Below are positions 54,456-63,041 of a stretch of 64,000 nt of DNA, one piece after another. Origin of the DNA: Rhizobium sp. P38BS-XIX (lineage in GTDB: Bacteria > Pseudomonadota > Alphaproteobacteria > Rhizobiales > Rhizobiaceae); NCBI RefSeq assembly GCF_012641435.1, contig NZ_JABAIJ010000014.1, forward strand, positions 62,001 through 126,000, given 5' to 3'. The stretch's first letter is position 1; every line of letters starts with the position of its first letter. The notes under the pieces were generated by a model. The model was given only the letters and a program-made list of their open reading frames with translations. It did no database searches and was not told the DNA's origin. The position numbers and the translations under genes were made by a program.

Positions 54456-54513
54456 ATTGACAACAGCGAACTACAAGCGCATTTCATTGTCAATGGGAAT
54501 ATTGCAAATGCAA
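54456..54513. promoter_or_regulatory. Divergent promoter with inverted repeats (MarR target)
   Basis: ATTGACAA (54456-54463) and TTGTCAAT (54487-54494) are a perfect 8-bp inverted repeat with 23 bases between. CATTGTCAATG (54485-54495) and TTGCAAATGCAA (54502-54513) are further palindromes alongside. They lie between the decarboxylase start and the MarR gene, where a MarR repressor would control both. Confidence 0.5.
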
Positions 54514-54576
54514 ATGTTGCAGATGATTGATACTATGTTAGAGCGGGACGGTGTTTCGTCGTCCAGGAGCTCTGAC

Positions 54577-55125
54577 ATGTACCGTCTGTCGAATTCGTTT
54601 CCCTATCTGCTCGCCCGGCTAGGCATTCGCATGGGGTCCCTCTTTGAAGACGTGGTGAAACAGGAGGGCTTGACCCTCCAGATGTACCGCATCATCGCCG
54701 CGATTTCGGAAGAGGAGCGCCCGCTCAAGCTCGTGGAGCTGGCCGCGTTAACATCGGCTGACATCTCGACCTTGTCGCGCGTGGTCGCGGCCATGGCGAA
54801 GAAGGGCATTCTTAGCCGCGAGCGCCCGGAAAACGATCAGCGCAGCCTGCAGGTGACGCTGACGCCGGAGGGCGAGCGGCTTCTGGCGCGCTACGCACCC
54901 GTCGCAGCCTATTACGAGACGATCGCCACATCCAGCTTGTCGGCTGAAGCCGCGGAAGAGCTCAAGACGACGCTGGTGCAGCTTTACGCAAATCTCGACC
55001 GCCTGGAGAGCGAAGTTCGCAATGGCACGATCCACACCATGATCGCTGCCGCCGGCAACACGCAAGGCGAGCCGCAGGCGAAGCTCAAGCGGCGCACGAA
55101 GGAAACACGCACACCATCGCAATAG
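54577..55125 (+). CDS. MarR-family transcriptional regulator
   Basis: 182 aa from ATG 54577 (AGGAG seven bases before); upstream in-frame ATGs at 54493 and 54535 have poor sites and the region holds operator-like palindromes. The winged helix shows ELAALTSADISTLSRVVAAM, then KKGILSRERPENDQRSLQVT, TPEGERLL typical of MarR. Divergent from the decarboxylase/transporter pair and followed by the FAD monooxygenase after about 20 bases, so it likely responds to an aromatic acid. Confidence 0.82.
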   Translation: MYRLSNSFPYLLARLGIRMGSLFEDVVKQEGLTLQMYRIIAAISEEERPLKLVELAALTSADISTLSRVVAAMAKKGILSRERPENDQRSLQVTLTPEGERLLARYAPVAAYYETIATSSLSAEAAEELKTTLVQLYANLDRLESEVRNGTIHTMIAAAGNTQGEPQAKLKRRTKETRTPSQ

Positions 55126-55145
55126 CGAATGAATGGGAGGACATC

Positions 55146-56342
55146 ATGAGTGAAGGACGTGTCATCATTGCAGGCGGAGGCATTGGTGGCTTGGCGACAG
55201 CACTGGCGCTATCGGCGAAAGGCCGCCGCATCATCGTTTTGGAGCGCGCAGCAGTCCTGGGCGAAGTCGGTGCCGGCATCCAGCTGGGACCGAATGCCTT
55301 TCATGCCCTGGACAAGTTGAAAGTCGGGGACATCGCGCGCACCGAAGCCGTCTACATCGACCAGCTGCGATTGATGAATGCCGTCTCCGGTGAGGAGATC
55401 GTCCATATTGACCTTAACGATGGGTTCCGGCAGCGTTTCGGCAATCCCTATGCCGTCGTGCATAGAGGCGATCTGCACAAAGCGATGCTGACCGCGTGCC
55501 AGGATGATCCGAAGATCGAACTTAAAACCGGGTATCAGGTCGAACGCTACGAGCAGGACGACAGCAAGATTGTCGTCGTTCTTGCCTCCGGAGAACGTGT
55601 GGAGGGCGATCTTCTCATCGGCGCCGATGGGCTGCGATCTGCAGTGCGCCGGCAGATGGTCAATGACGGGCCGCCGCGTATCGAAGGGCACACCACCTAT
55701 CGGTCGGTGATCCCGGTCGATCAGATGCCCGAGGATCTGCGCTGGAATGCCGCGACGCTATGGGCCGGCGAACGCTGCCATCTCGTGCATTATCCGCTGC
55801 AGGGGTGGAAGGTCTTCAATCTTGCGATCACGACCCACAACGACGCCAACGAATTGATTGCCGGCAAGCCGGTGAGCCATGACGAAGTGATGCAAGGCTT
55901 CAAGGGCATACATCCGCGAATCCGGTCGCTGATAGAGCATGGCAAGGATTGGAAAGCCTGGGTCATCTGCGATCGCGAGCCGGTGCAGCAATGGCGGGAT
56001 GGGCGTGCCGTGTTGCTTGGCGATGCCGCCCATCCGATGCTGCAATATTTTGCCCAGGGCGCGTGCATGGCGCTTGAAGACGCCGTGTGTCTGGCTGATG
56101 CGCTTGAACGTGAAAGGGCGGATTGGCGGAAGGCGCTGGATAGCTATGTGGCGTCCAGAAGCCTGCGCACGGCGCGTGTCCAGCTTCAATCGCGCGAACT
56201 TGCCAAACGTGTCTATCATCCCGCCGGCGCCCATGCTGCCCTGCGCGATCAACTTCTGAAGAGCCTCGGAAATGAGGGCTTCTATCAGAGCATCGACTGG
56301 CTGTATCGCAAGGGTGCGGCCGAAGCTGCGTCCATTCGTTGA
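55146..56342 (+). CDS. 3-hydroxybenzoate 6-monooxygenase-like FAD enzyme
   Basis: 398 aa class A flavoprotein hydroxylase. FAD-binding GGGIGGLATALAL (10-22), the DG motif in LLIGADGLRSAVRRQM and the GD motif in AVLLGDAAHPMLQYFAQGAC. The sequence resembles 3-hydroxybenzoate 6-hydroxylase (NagX group), which makes gentisate, including EVGAGIQLGPNA and HYPLQGWKVFN; salicylate-type hydroxylases are the main alternative. No gentisate dioxygenase is seen in the window. Cotranscribed with the MarR gene. Confidence 0.84.
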   Translation: MSEGRVIIAGGGIGGLATALALSAKGRRIIVLERAAVLGEVGAGIQLGPNAFHALDKLKVGDIARTEAVYIDQLRLMNAVSGEEIVHIDLNDGFRQRFGNPYAVVHRGDLHKAMLTACQDDPKIELKTGYQVERYEQDDSKIVVVLASGERVEGDLLIGADGLRSAVRRQMVNDGPPRIEGHTTYRSVIPVDQMPEDLRWNAATLWAGERCHLVHYPLQGWKVFNLAITTHNDANELIAGKPVSHDEVMQGFKGIHPRIRSLIEHGKDWKAWVICDREPVQQWRDGRAVLLGDAAHPMLQYFAQGACMALEDAVCLADALERERADWRKALDSYVASRSLRTARVQLQSRELAKRVYHPAGAHAALRDQLLKSLGNEGFYQSIDWLYRKGAAEAASIR

Positions 56343-56596
56343 TCCAAGCCTGATCGAACAGACTCGTTCTGCGTTGCCACCGAGAAGCTGCGTCGTTCAA
56401 GGCGGTATTGGCGATGAGATCTCTTCGCCGATGCCGCCTGAGCCTTTTATATTGAGCGTACGATGGAGAGCGTGGATCGGCGCGGAGAAGCCTGCGCCAC
56501 TCCTGAAGGGCCAGATGGACCCGAACGCGAGGGTGCGCTATAGCCTCGTCATCGAACATACCATCGTCCAATCCAGAGGCTTAGAGGCGGTAAAGG

Positions 56597-57466
56597 ATGA
56601 CGCTCGCATCTTTCCTGGAAGCACAATGTCTGCGAATGGACCTTTGGCCGGGTGCTCCACCCGGTGAGCGCGGACCTGCTTTGGAAGAGCATGCCGTTCC
56701 CGAGGGCGCTGTCGGTGGGATCGATGTGCCCGTTATCGAAGTCTATCGCCCACCTGAGCCCAATGGTTCGGCACTTCTCATCCTCGGGGGCGGTGGCTAT
56801 CGCCATATTCAGATGGTGCGCGAATCCAACCCCGCGGCAAATCTTGCCCTTTCCCTCGGCATGACGGCGGTGATCCTGAAGCACCGGCTGCCGATCGATG
56901 GTTGGAAACCGTTGGCACCCTTGCAGGACGCGCAGCGTGCACTTCGACTTATCCGCAAGAATGCGGCCGCCTGGGGCATCGCCAACGAACGCATCGGCGT
57001 GCTCGGTTTCTCCGCCGGCGGACATTTGGCGGCAATGCTTTCCACCCGGTTTGATCTCGAGACCTATGCGGCGATCGACGATACCGATTGGCTCTCCGCA
57101 AGGCCGGACTTTGCGGCACTCCTGTTTCCGGTCATCAGCCTTGAGCCGCCGTTTGAGTTTACGGCAACCAAGCGCATGCTCAGCCGTGATGACGCGGGGG
57201 CCGACCAGCTCCAGCGCTATTCTCCGCACCGGCTGGTGACCGCAGCAGTGCCGCCGACATTCCTTGCCCATGCTGCTGATGACAAAGTGGCGCCTCCTGA
57301 GCATTCGATCCTGATGTTCCAGGCGTTGAAGGCTGCTTCCGTTTCCGCAGAATTGCATATCTTTCCAACGGGCGGACATGGCAGCGCGACAGGCGCGCAG
57401 GGAAGCCGCTTCCATCTGTGGCAGACCCTGTTTTCGAGCTGGGTCGAGCCCTGGCTTCGGGATTGA
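56597..57466 (+). CDS. BD-FAE-type alpha/beta hydrolase
   Basis: 289 aa. Oxyanion-type GGGGY (64-68), nucleophile S139 in GVLGFSAGGHLAAM and the final His in PTGGHGSA; the Asp in LAHAADDKVAPPE completes the triad. Resembles acetyl-xylan or feruloyl-type esterases (BD-FAE family) lacking a signal peptide. It comes 254 bases after the monooxygenase and 60 before a LysR gene. Could hydrolyse an aromatic ester that feeds this region. An ATG at 56636 is a possible internal start. Confidence 0.78.
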   Translation: MTLASFLEAQCLRMDLWPGAPPGERGPALEEHAVPEGAVGGIDVPVIEVYRPPEPNGSALLILGGGGYRHIQMVRESNPAANLALSLGMTAVILKHRLPIDGWKPLAPLQDAQRALRLIRKNAAAWGIANERIGVLGFSAGGHLAAMLSTRFDLETYAAIDDTDWLSARPDFAALLFPVISLEPPFEFTATKRMLSRDDAGADQLQRYSPHRLVTAAVPPTFLAHAADDKVAPPEHSILMFQALKAASVSAELHIFPTGGHGSATGAQGSRFHLWQTLFSSWVEPWLRD

Positions 57467-57526
57467 TAAGCCAGGGACGGGCAAGGGGCTCGTCCAAAAC
57501 CATCAACCCGATCGGAAGGTAAGGCA

Positions 57527-58432
57527 ATGGCGCTCGAACTCAGGCACTGGCGAGCTTTTGCGACGGCTGCCGAAACTCTGCATTTCGGTCTTGCCGCGGA
57601 ACGGATCGGCCTGACGCAACCGGCGCTCAGCCAATTGATCAAGGTCGTCGAAGACGAATTCGAGGTTCGCCTGTTTGATCGTTCGCATCGGACCGTAACC
57701 TTGACAGAGGCCGGCCGAAGCCTGCTTCCGGAAGCACAAGCGGTACTGGCACAGAGCCGGCGAGCCGAGCGCCTCGGGCTGGTCGCCGGTCGAAGCTCCA
57801 ACCGCACGCTCGCGATCGGCTATGTCGGATCGGCGGCGTTCCATCCGTTTTTCAGCCGTCTCATCGAAAAGCTGACGACGATCAGTCCGGCATTGGTTCT
57901 CAGGCTGGATCAGTCACCGGTCAGCCGACAGGTCATGCAGGTTCGCGATCACAACCTCGATATCGGAATATTGAGATCACCCATGCCGCCGCTCGATCCG
58001 CAGATCGCAACCTTGTCTCTGCAGCGCGAGCCGATGGTGCTGGCGATCGGGCGTCAAAGTCACCACTCCGCGCAGCAGGGAGCCTGCAATCTCGCCGATT
58101 TCGCCGATGAGCCGTTTCTCCAGTATCGTCAGCAGGAGGGTGGCGGCCTCTATTTTCTGACGCAGAACGCCTGCGAGCAAGCCGGCTTCCAGCCGCGTAT
58201 CTCTCAAACCGTGCCGCAGATTGCAACCATGCTCGCTCTCGTCGGCGCGGGTCTGGGTGTGGCACTTATCCCGGAGTCCGTATCGCGGCTCGGTGTCCCA
58301 GGTGTCGTGTGCCGCCGGCTGCTTCAGCCCGTTTTCACGGACTTCAATCTTATCTATCGCCGCAGCGATACCGCGCCGGCGCTTCGGGAAGCACTGCAGG
58401 CTGCTAGAGCGGTCGATAAGCTCAGCTTATGA
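57527..58432 (+). CDS. LysR-family transcriptional regulator
   Basis: 301 aa; helix-turn-helix at the N-terminus (LRHWRAFATAAETLHFGLAA, then GLTQPALSQLIKVVEDEFEV) and an effector-binding domain (LAIGYVGSAAFHPFFSRLIE). The BenM/CatR-like opening LRHWRAFATAAETLHFG suggests an aromatic-type group, but the effector is unknown. It lies upstream of, and co-oriented with, a polar-amino-acid ABC transporter set, which it could activate. Confidence 0.85.
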   Translation: MALELRHWRAFATAAETLHFGLAAERIGLTQPALSQLIKVVEDEFEVRLFDRSHRTVTLTEAGRSLLPEAQAVLAQSRRAERLGLVAGRSSNRTLAIGYVGSAAFHPFFSRLIEKLTTISPALVLRLDQSPVSRQVMQVRDHNLDIGILRSPMPPLDPQIATLSLQREPMVLAIGRQSHHSAQQGACNLADFADEPFLQYRQQEGGGLYFLTQNACEQAGFQPRISQTVPQIATMLALVGAGLGVALIPESVSRLGVPGVVCRRLLQPVFTDFNLIYRRSDTAPALREALQAARAVDKLSL

Positions 58433-58582
58433 ATTTTGCAGCTTACGACACTTGGTCGAACGCCTCGAATGGGTATCCTTGCAAGCAGTTTGGAGGATGA
58501 GCTCGTTGCAGGTCGATCAAATTGGTCCATCGCGACAATCTCGTGCTCCAGCCAAGAGGAACCCTGGGGGAGGAGCCCGCTT

Positions 58583-59404
58583 ATGAACGCCTTGATCCGT
58601 TTTTCAATCGCCGCCGCCGCGATCGCCTTGCCGACGACTATCGCCTTTGCCGAGGATGCCGCGAAGCTGAAGACCGTCAGTGCCGGCCAGCTTACGGTCG
58701 CCTATCGCACCGACGACCGGCCGGTCTCCTTCATCGATTCCGACGGCAAGCCCGCCGGCTTCCTCGTTGATTTCGAAAATGCGGTCGGCAAGAAGCTCGG
58801 GCTTGAGGTGGTTTATGTGGCGACCGACTTCGCGAGCATGGTGCCGGCCGTGCGCAACAAGCGTTATGACACGGCAGCGTTCCAGGTGCTGGTAACGCCC
58901 GAGCGCACCGCAGCTGTGGATTTCACGACGGCCACTGGTTATTCCGAGGCGCGGCTCGTCTCGCTCAAGACAAAGGCGATCGACAAAGTCGACGGCGCCA
59001 AGGGCAAGACGGTGGCCATTACGCGCGGCAGCGCCTTGATCCCGAAGCTCAACGAAATTGCGCCGGGTGTCTCCGTTCGGGAGTTCCCGAATATCGCGGC
59101 GAGCCTGAACGCCCTGCTTGCCGGCCAGGTCGACGGCCTCTTTACCGGCCTGAACACGGCGGACGAACTGGTCGAAAAGCACTCGCAGCTGGCAGCTTCC
59201 CAGGTCGTGACAACGGGCATGGCCGCCTTTCCGATCTCGAAGGACAATCCGGACCTGAAGAAGGCGATGGATGGCGCAATCGCCGAACTGATGAAGGACG
59301 GCACATACACCACCCTCTTTACCAAGTGGTATGCCGCTTCCGTGGAAATGCCCGACCAGCTGTTTGTCGATTATCCTGGCATGCCGCATCCCGTCAAAAA
59401 GTAA
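58583..59404 (+). CDS. Amino-acid-type ABC transporter substrate-binding protein
   Basis: 273 aa from ATG 58583, preceded by GGGGGAGGAG; the longer frame is not needed. Signal peptide MNALIRFSIAAAAIALPTTI ending AFAED. Family 3 (polar amino acid) binding protein: GQLTVAYRTDDRPVSFIDSD, then GKPAGFLVDFENAVGKKLG and TPERTAAVDFTTATGYSEA. The ligand may be an amino acid or a charged conjugate; the lyase downstream suggests an aminodicarboxylate-type compound (inference). Confidence 0.85.
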   Translation: MNALIRFSIAAAAIALPTTIAFAEDAAKLKTVSAGQLTVAYRTDDRPVSFIDSDGKPAGFLVDFENAVGKKLGLEVVYVATDFASMVPAVRNKRYDTAAFQVLVTPERTAAVDFTTATGYSEARLVSLKTKAIDKVDGAKGKTVAITRGSALIPKLNEIAPGVSVREFPNIAASLNALLAGQVDGLFTGLNTADELVEKHSQLAASQVVTTGMAAFPISKDNPDLKKAMDGAIAELMKDGTYTTLFTKWYAASVEMPDQLFVDYPGMPHPVKK

Positions 59405-59419
59405 GGACAGGCCTGCGAC

Positions 59420-60148
59420 ATGTTCGAAGGACTTCAGCGTATCCAGCAGACCTTTTTCGACCCGGGCGAATTCGCCAGGGTCATGCCGCAACTGATCACG
59501 GTCGGCCTGCCGAATACAATTCTGCTTGCCGTCGTCGCCAGCATCATCGGTGTCTTCCTCGGATTGTTCATCGCAATCGGGCTTTCATCCGATCGCAGGC
59601 TCCTAAAGGTGCCATGCCGGATCTACGTGGATATCTTGCGCGGCCTGCCGCATATTCTGACGATCTACATCGTCGGGCAGGGTCTACCGCTCGCCGGGCT
59701 CGCCCTTTTCGGTAACAATACCTATGCCTATGCGGCGCTGGCCATTGGTCTGATCGAAAGCGGCTATATGGCGGAAATCTTCCGTGCCGGGCTTCAGAGC
59801 GTCGAACGCGGTCAGGTCGAGGCCTCGCGCTCGCTCGGAATGACGAAAATGCAGACCCTGCGCTATGTCATCCTTCCGCAAGGCGTACGGCGTGTGCTGC
59901 CGCCGCTGACCGGTCAATTCATTCTGGTCATCAAGGGCACGGCGCTGGTTTTCCTGCTCGGTCTTCTGTCGAGCCAGCGCGAGATCTTCTCCATTGCCCA
60001 GGATGCGGCGATCAACAACGCGAACCTCTCGCCGCTGATGGCGGCCGGCATTCTCTATCTCGCGCTGACGGTTCCCATGACCCATCTGGTCAACGCCTGG
60101 GAGCGGCGCATGGGCGTATCTTCAAGGAGGACTTCTGATGGCGAATGA
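59420..60148 (+). CDS. Polar-amino-acid ABC transporter permease
   Basis: 242 aa HisM/GlnP-type permease with about five membrane helices; PAAT signature GLIESGYMAEIFRAGLQSVE then RGQVEASRSLGMTKMQTLRY. It overlaps the ATPase gene by 11 bases. Only one permease gene is present, so it probably works as a homodimer, which is common for this class. Confidence 0.86.
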   Translation: MFEGLQRIQQTFFDPGEFARVMPQLITVGLPNTILLAVVASIIGVFLGLFIAIGLSSDRRLLKVPCRIYVDILRGLPHILTIYIVGQGLPLAGLALFGNNTYAYAALAIGLIESGYMAEIFRAGLQSVERGQVEASRSLGMTKMQTLRYVILPQGVRRVLPPLTGQFILVIKGTALVFLLGLLSSQREIFSIAQDAAINNANLSPLMAAGILYLALTVPMTHLVNAWERRMGVSSRRTSDGE

Positions 60149-60881
60149 AGCCAAGGCGGCAGTCCGCTTCATCGATCTGAACAAATCCTATGGCGCCGTG
60201 CACGTCTTGCACGACATCAATCTCGATGTGCCGGAAGCGACGACGACCTGCATAATCGGTCCTTCCGGCTCGGGGAAATCGACGCTTCTTCGCTGCACGA
60301 ACCTTCTCGAGAGACCCGAAAGCGGTCGGATCCTGATCGACGGGCGGCAGATCAACGAACCCAAAGTCGACATAGACGCATTGCGCCGTCAGGTTGGCAT
60401 GGTCTTTCAGCATTTTCATCTGTTCAGTCATCTTGACGTGATGGGCAATGTTACGCTCGCGCTGCGCAAGGTGCGTCGCATGAGCAAGGACCAAGCTGAA
60501 GCCTTGGCGATGGCAAAACTCGAGGCTGTGGGTCTCAAGGGCTTTGAGCGCCGCCGCCCAACGGATCTTTCCGGCGGGCAGCAGCAGCGTGTGGCGATCG
60601 CTCGTTCCCTTGCCATGGAGCCGAAGGTCATGCTGTTCGACGAGGCGACGTCGGCGCTCGATCCGGAGCTGGTCAAAGGCATCCTCGAACTCATGACCGG
60701 GTTGGCGCAATCGGGAATGACGATGATCGTCGTCACCCATGAGATGCGTTTCGCGCGCGAGGTGGCCGGCCGGCTGGTCTTCATGGACAAGGGACGCATC
60801 GTCGAACACGGGCCGCCGGGCGACCTTTTCGATCGACCACAAAGCCCGCGGCTCAAGCATTTTCTCGATCAAGTACTCTGA
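60138..60881 (+). CDS. Polar-amino-acid ABC transporter ATPase
   Basis: 247 aa GlnQ-type ATPase. Walker A GPSGSGKST, signature LSGGQQQRVAIARSL, Walker B VMLFDEATSALDPE and VVTHEMRFAREVAG with the switch His; all intact. It overlaps the permease gene by 11 bases, with the lyase gene following after 21 bases, so the set is probably one operon from 58583 on. Confidence 0.9.
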   Translation: MANEAKAAVRFIDLNKSYGAVHVLHDINLDVPEATTTCIIGPSGSGKSTLLRCTNLLERPESGRILIDGRQINEPKVDIDALRRQVGMVFQHFHLFSHLDVMGNVTLALRKVRRMSKDQAEALAMAKLEAVGLKGFERRRPTDLSGGQQQRVAIARSLAMEPKVMLFDEATSALDPELVKGILELMTGLAQSGMTMIVVTHEMRFAREVAGRLVFMDKGRIVEHGPPGDLFDRPQSPRLKHFLDQVL

Positions 60882-60902
60882 TCTCCGTCTGAAGGCATCG
60901 AC

Positions 60903-62258
60903 ATGACTGCTGATCTCAAAACCGCGCATGCAAGCGTGGCAGACATCCGTGCACTGTTTTCCAGCCGCTCGGTGTGGAATTCCTGGCTGCAGGTCGAGGC
61001 GCGTCTCGCCGAGGTGCAGGCCGAGATTGGGCTCATTCCCGGGGAGGCGGCTGTGGAGATCACCAGGGTCGCCAATTTCAACCACCTCGACCATTCCGCC
61101 ATTCTCGAAGACGTCAAGAAAACTCGCGCACCGATCGTTTCCCTCGTTCGGGCCTTGACCGAGGCATGCGACGGCGAGGCGGGCAGATACGTTCATTGGG
61201 GTGCCACGACCCAGAATGTCATGCAGACGGGGTATGCGCTCCTGATGCGCCAAGCGCATGAGGCGTTCATGCGTCGTTTCGACGAGGTCCTCGCTAACCT
61301 GGCCGATATGGCCGAAGCGGAAGCCGCAACCGTGACTGTCGCTCGCACGAATATGCGCCAGGCGCTGCCGGTTACCTTCGGCTTCAAGCTCGGCGGCTGG
61401 ATCGAGGAATGGCTGCGCAATCGGGAGCGACTGCAGCAGGCCGCGCCTCGGTTCCTCCGTGCGCAATGGGGCGGGACTGTCGGCGCCATGCATGTGCTGG
61501 GAGACGCCGGACCTGAGGTCAACCGCCGCCTTGCCGAAAGGCTGGGCCTTGGCGCCTTCACGATAGCATCGAGGGCAGCGCTGGACGGCTTTGCGGAATA
61601 TGCGACGGTGTTGGCGCTCTTTGCCGGTACCTGCGGCAAGATTGCCCGCCACCTCTATGCTTTGATGGCGGATGAGTTCGATGAGGTGGGCGAGCGTCTC
61701 GGTGATGATGTCATCGGCTCTTCCACCATGCCGCATAAGGTCAATCCGAAATCGTCCGTGAAGGTGATTTCGCTTTCGATGCGGATCCGGGCGCAGGCGC
61801 CGCTCGCGCTCGACGCCATGCAGTCCTCTTTCGAAGGCGATGCGTCCAGCAATGCAACGATCAACACACTTGTCGAGGAATTGGCGCCTTTGGCCTATGA
61901 ACTTGTCGACGAGATCGGATCGCTGCTCGCGAGCTTGCGCATCGACGGCGTCAGAATGGAAAGAAACCTCGCGATCGGCGGCGAATTTCTCGCCTCCGAG
62001 AACCTGATGATGCGGCTTGCGCCGGAGCTCGGTCGCAATCAAGCGCACGACCTTGTTCACCACGCCGTTGCCGAGGCCGTCGATAGCAAGTCTGGTCTCG
62101 TCGACGTCCTGTTGGGACATGCCGAAGTCTCAGGCTTTTCCGAGAAGGATCTGCGTGATGCCGCCGATCCCGTTCTTTACACGGGGTTGAGCGAGCAGCT
62201 TGCGCGCGAAATGGCTGATCGTGCGCGGCGAGCCTTGGCTCCGTCCGAAAGCTCCTGA
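60903..62258 (+). CDS. Aspartase/fumarase-superfamily lyase (PurB/CMLE-like)
   Basis: 451 aa. Superfamily signature GSSTMPHKVNP at 272-282 with the catalytic Ser loop; upstream regions VHWGATTQNVMQTGYALLMR and RTNMRQALPVTFGFKLGG fit adenylosuccinate lyase and 3-carboxymuconate cycloisomerase groups. These enzymes release fumarate or open lactones. Being in an ABC transporter operon makes a purine role unlikely; a C-N or C-O lyase of an imported compound is more likely. Not specific enough to name a substrate. Confidence 0.82.
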   Translation: MTADLKTAHASVADIRALFSSRSVWNSWLQVEARLAEVQAEIGLIPGEAAVEITRVANFNHLDHSAILEDVKKTRAPIVSLVRALTEACDGEAGRYVHWGATTQNVMQTGYALLMRQAHEAFMRRFDEVLANLADMAEAEAATVTVARTNMRQALPVTFGFKLGGWIEEWLRNRERLQQAAPRFLRAQWGGTVGAMHVLGDAGPEVNRRLAERLGLGAFTIASRAALDGFAEYATVLALFAGTCGKIARHLYALMADEFDEVGERLGDDVIGSSTMPHKVNPKSSVKVISLSMRIRAQAPLALDAMQSSFEGDASSNATINTLVEELAPLAYELVDEIGSLLASLRIDGVRMERNLAIGGEFLASENLMMRLAPELGRNQAHDLVHHAVAEAVDSKSGLVDVLLGHAEVSGFSEKDLRDAADPVLYTGLSEQLAREMADRARRALAPSESS

Positions 62259-62285
62259 ACGAACGACTGATTTCATCAAACAACG

Positions 62286-62340
62286 CTATTCCTGTCATTT
62301 CGCGGAATAGTCCCTTTCACTGAAACTGTCTTCAGTGAAA
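62286..62340. terminator. Tandem hairpins between lyase and GST genes
   Basis: CTATTCC (62286-62292) pairs with GGAATAG (62304-62310); immediately after, TTTCACTGAA (62315-62324) pairs perfectly with TTCAGTGAAA (62331-62340), loop 6 nt. The second is a 10-bp palindrome and could also be a protein-binding site for the GST promoter. Confidence 0.5.
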
Positions 62341-62406
62341 GCCGGGCCTCATGCAGATTCAACTCCGATGTCCCCTCACAACGAGGGCGCTGCAAAGGAG
62401 ACGCAC

Positions 62407-63018
62407 ATGAAGCTCTATTATCACCCGCTGTCCGGTCACGCACACCGCGCACACCTGTTTCTGTCCCTCATCGGTCAGGATTTCGAATTGATCGAAGTCG
62501 ATCTTGCCAATGGCGAACACAAGCAACCGCCATTCCTAAAGCTCAACAGCTTTGGCCAGATTCCCGTTCTCGTCGACGGCGAAACCATTATCCAGGATTC
62601 GAACGCGATTCTCGTCTATCTCGCCAAGAAGCTTGGAAAGAAGGACTGGCTGCCGGAGGATGCGATCGGCGCTGCGAAGGTCGAGCGCTGGTTGTCGATC
62701 GCTGCCGGCCAGATCGCCTATGGGCCTGCCGCAGCGCGTCTGGTTACCGTCTTCGGTGCGAAGTTCAACACCGACGAAGTCATCGGTCGCGCCCACGACT
62801 TGCTCAAGATCGTCGAGGGTGAACTCGCCGCACGCCAGTGGCTGGCCGCCGATCATGTCACCATCGCCGATGTCGCCCTTTACAGCTACATCGCTCGCGC
62901 TCCGGAAGGCAATGTCGATCTCGCGGCCTATCCGAAGGTTGGCGCCTGGCTCGCACGCATCGAACAGCTTCCGAGCTTTGTTCCGTTCGTGAAGACGCCG
63001 GTCGGACTGGCCGCATAA
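62407..63018 (+). CDS. Glutathione S-transferase family protein
   Basis: 203 aa from MKLYYHPLSG (AAAGGAG upstream). Thioredoxin-like N-domain with FGQIPVLVDGETIIQDSNAI (cis-Pro and glutathione Ser motif) and an alpha-helical C-domain. The opening YYHPLSGHAHRAHLFLSLIG resembles bacterial GSTs near aromatic catabolic genes; a maleylpyruvate-isomerase-type role in gentisate breakdown is a thought, not a finding. The next gene follows on the same strand after 23 bases. Confidence 0.84.
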   Translation: MKLYYHPLSGHAHRAHLFLSLIGQDFELIEVDLANGEHKQPPFLKLNSFGQIPVLVDGETIIQDSNAILVYLAKKLGKKDWLPEDAIGAAKVERWLSIAAGQIAYGPAAARLVTVFGAKFNTDEVIGRAHDLLKIVEGELAARQWLAADHVTIADVALYSYIARAPEGNVDLAAYPKVGAWLARIEQLPSFVPFVKTPVGLAA

Positions 63019-63041
63019 ACCAGACACTCCGCAAAAGGTCC

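Noticed and set aside
54100..54576. N-terminal extension of the MarR gene
   Set aside because: Extension would lie antisense to the decarboxylase and cross operator-like palindromes; ATG 54577 has a clear AGGAG.
60090..62120. 676-aa minus-strand open frame
   Set aside because: It runs antisense across the end of the ABC ATPase and the whole lyase gene, both strongly supported on the plus strand.
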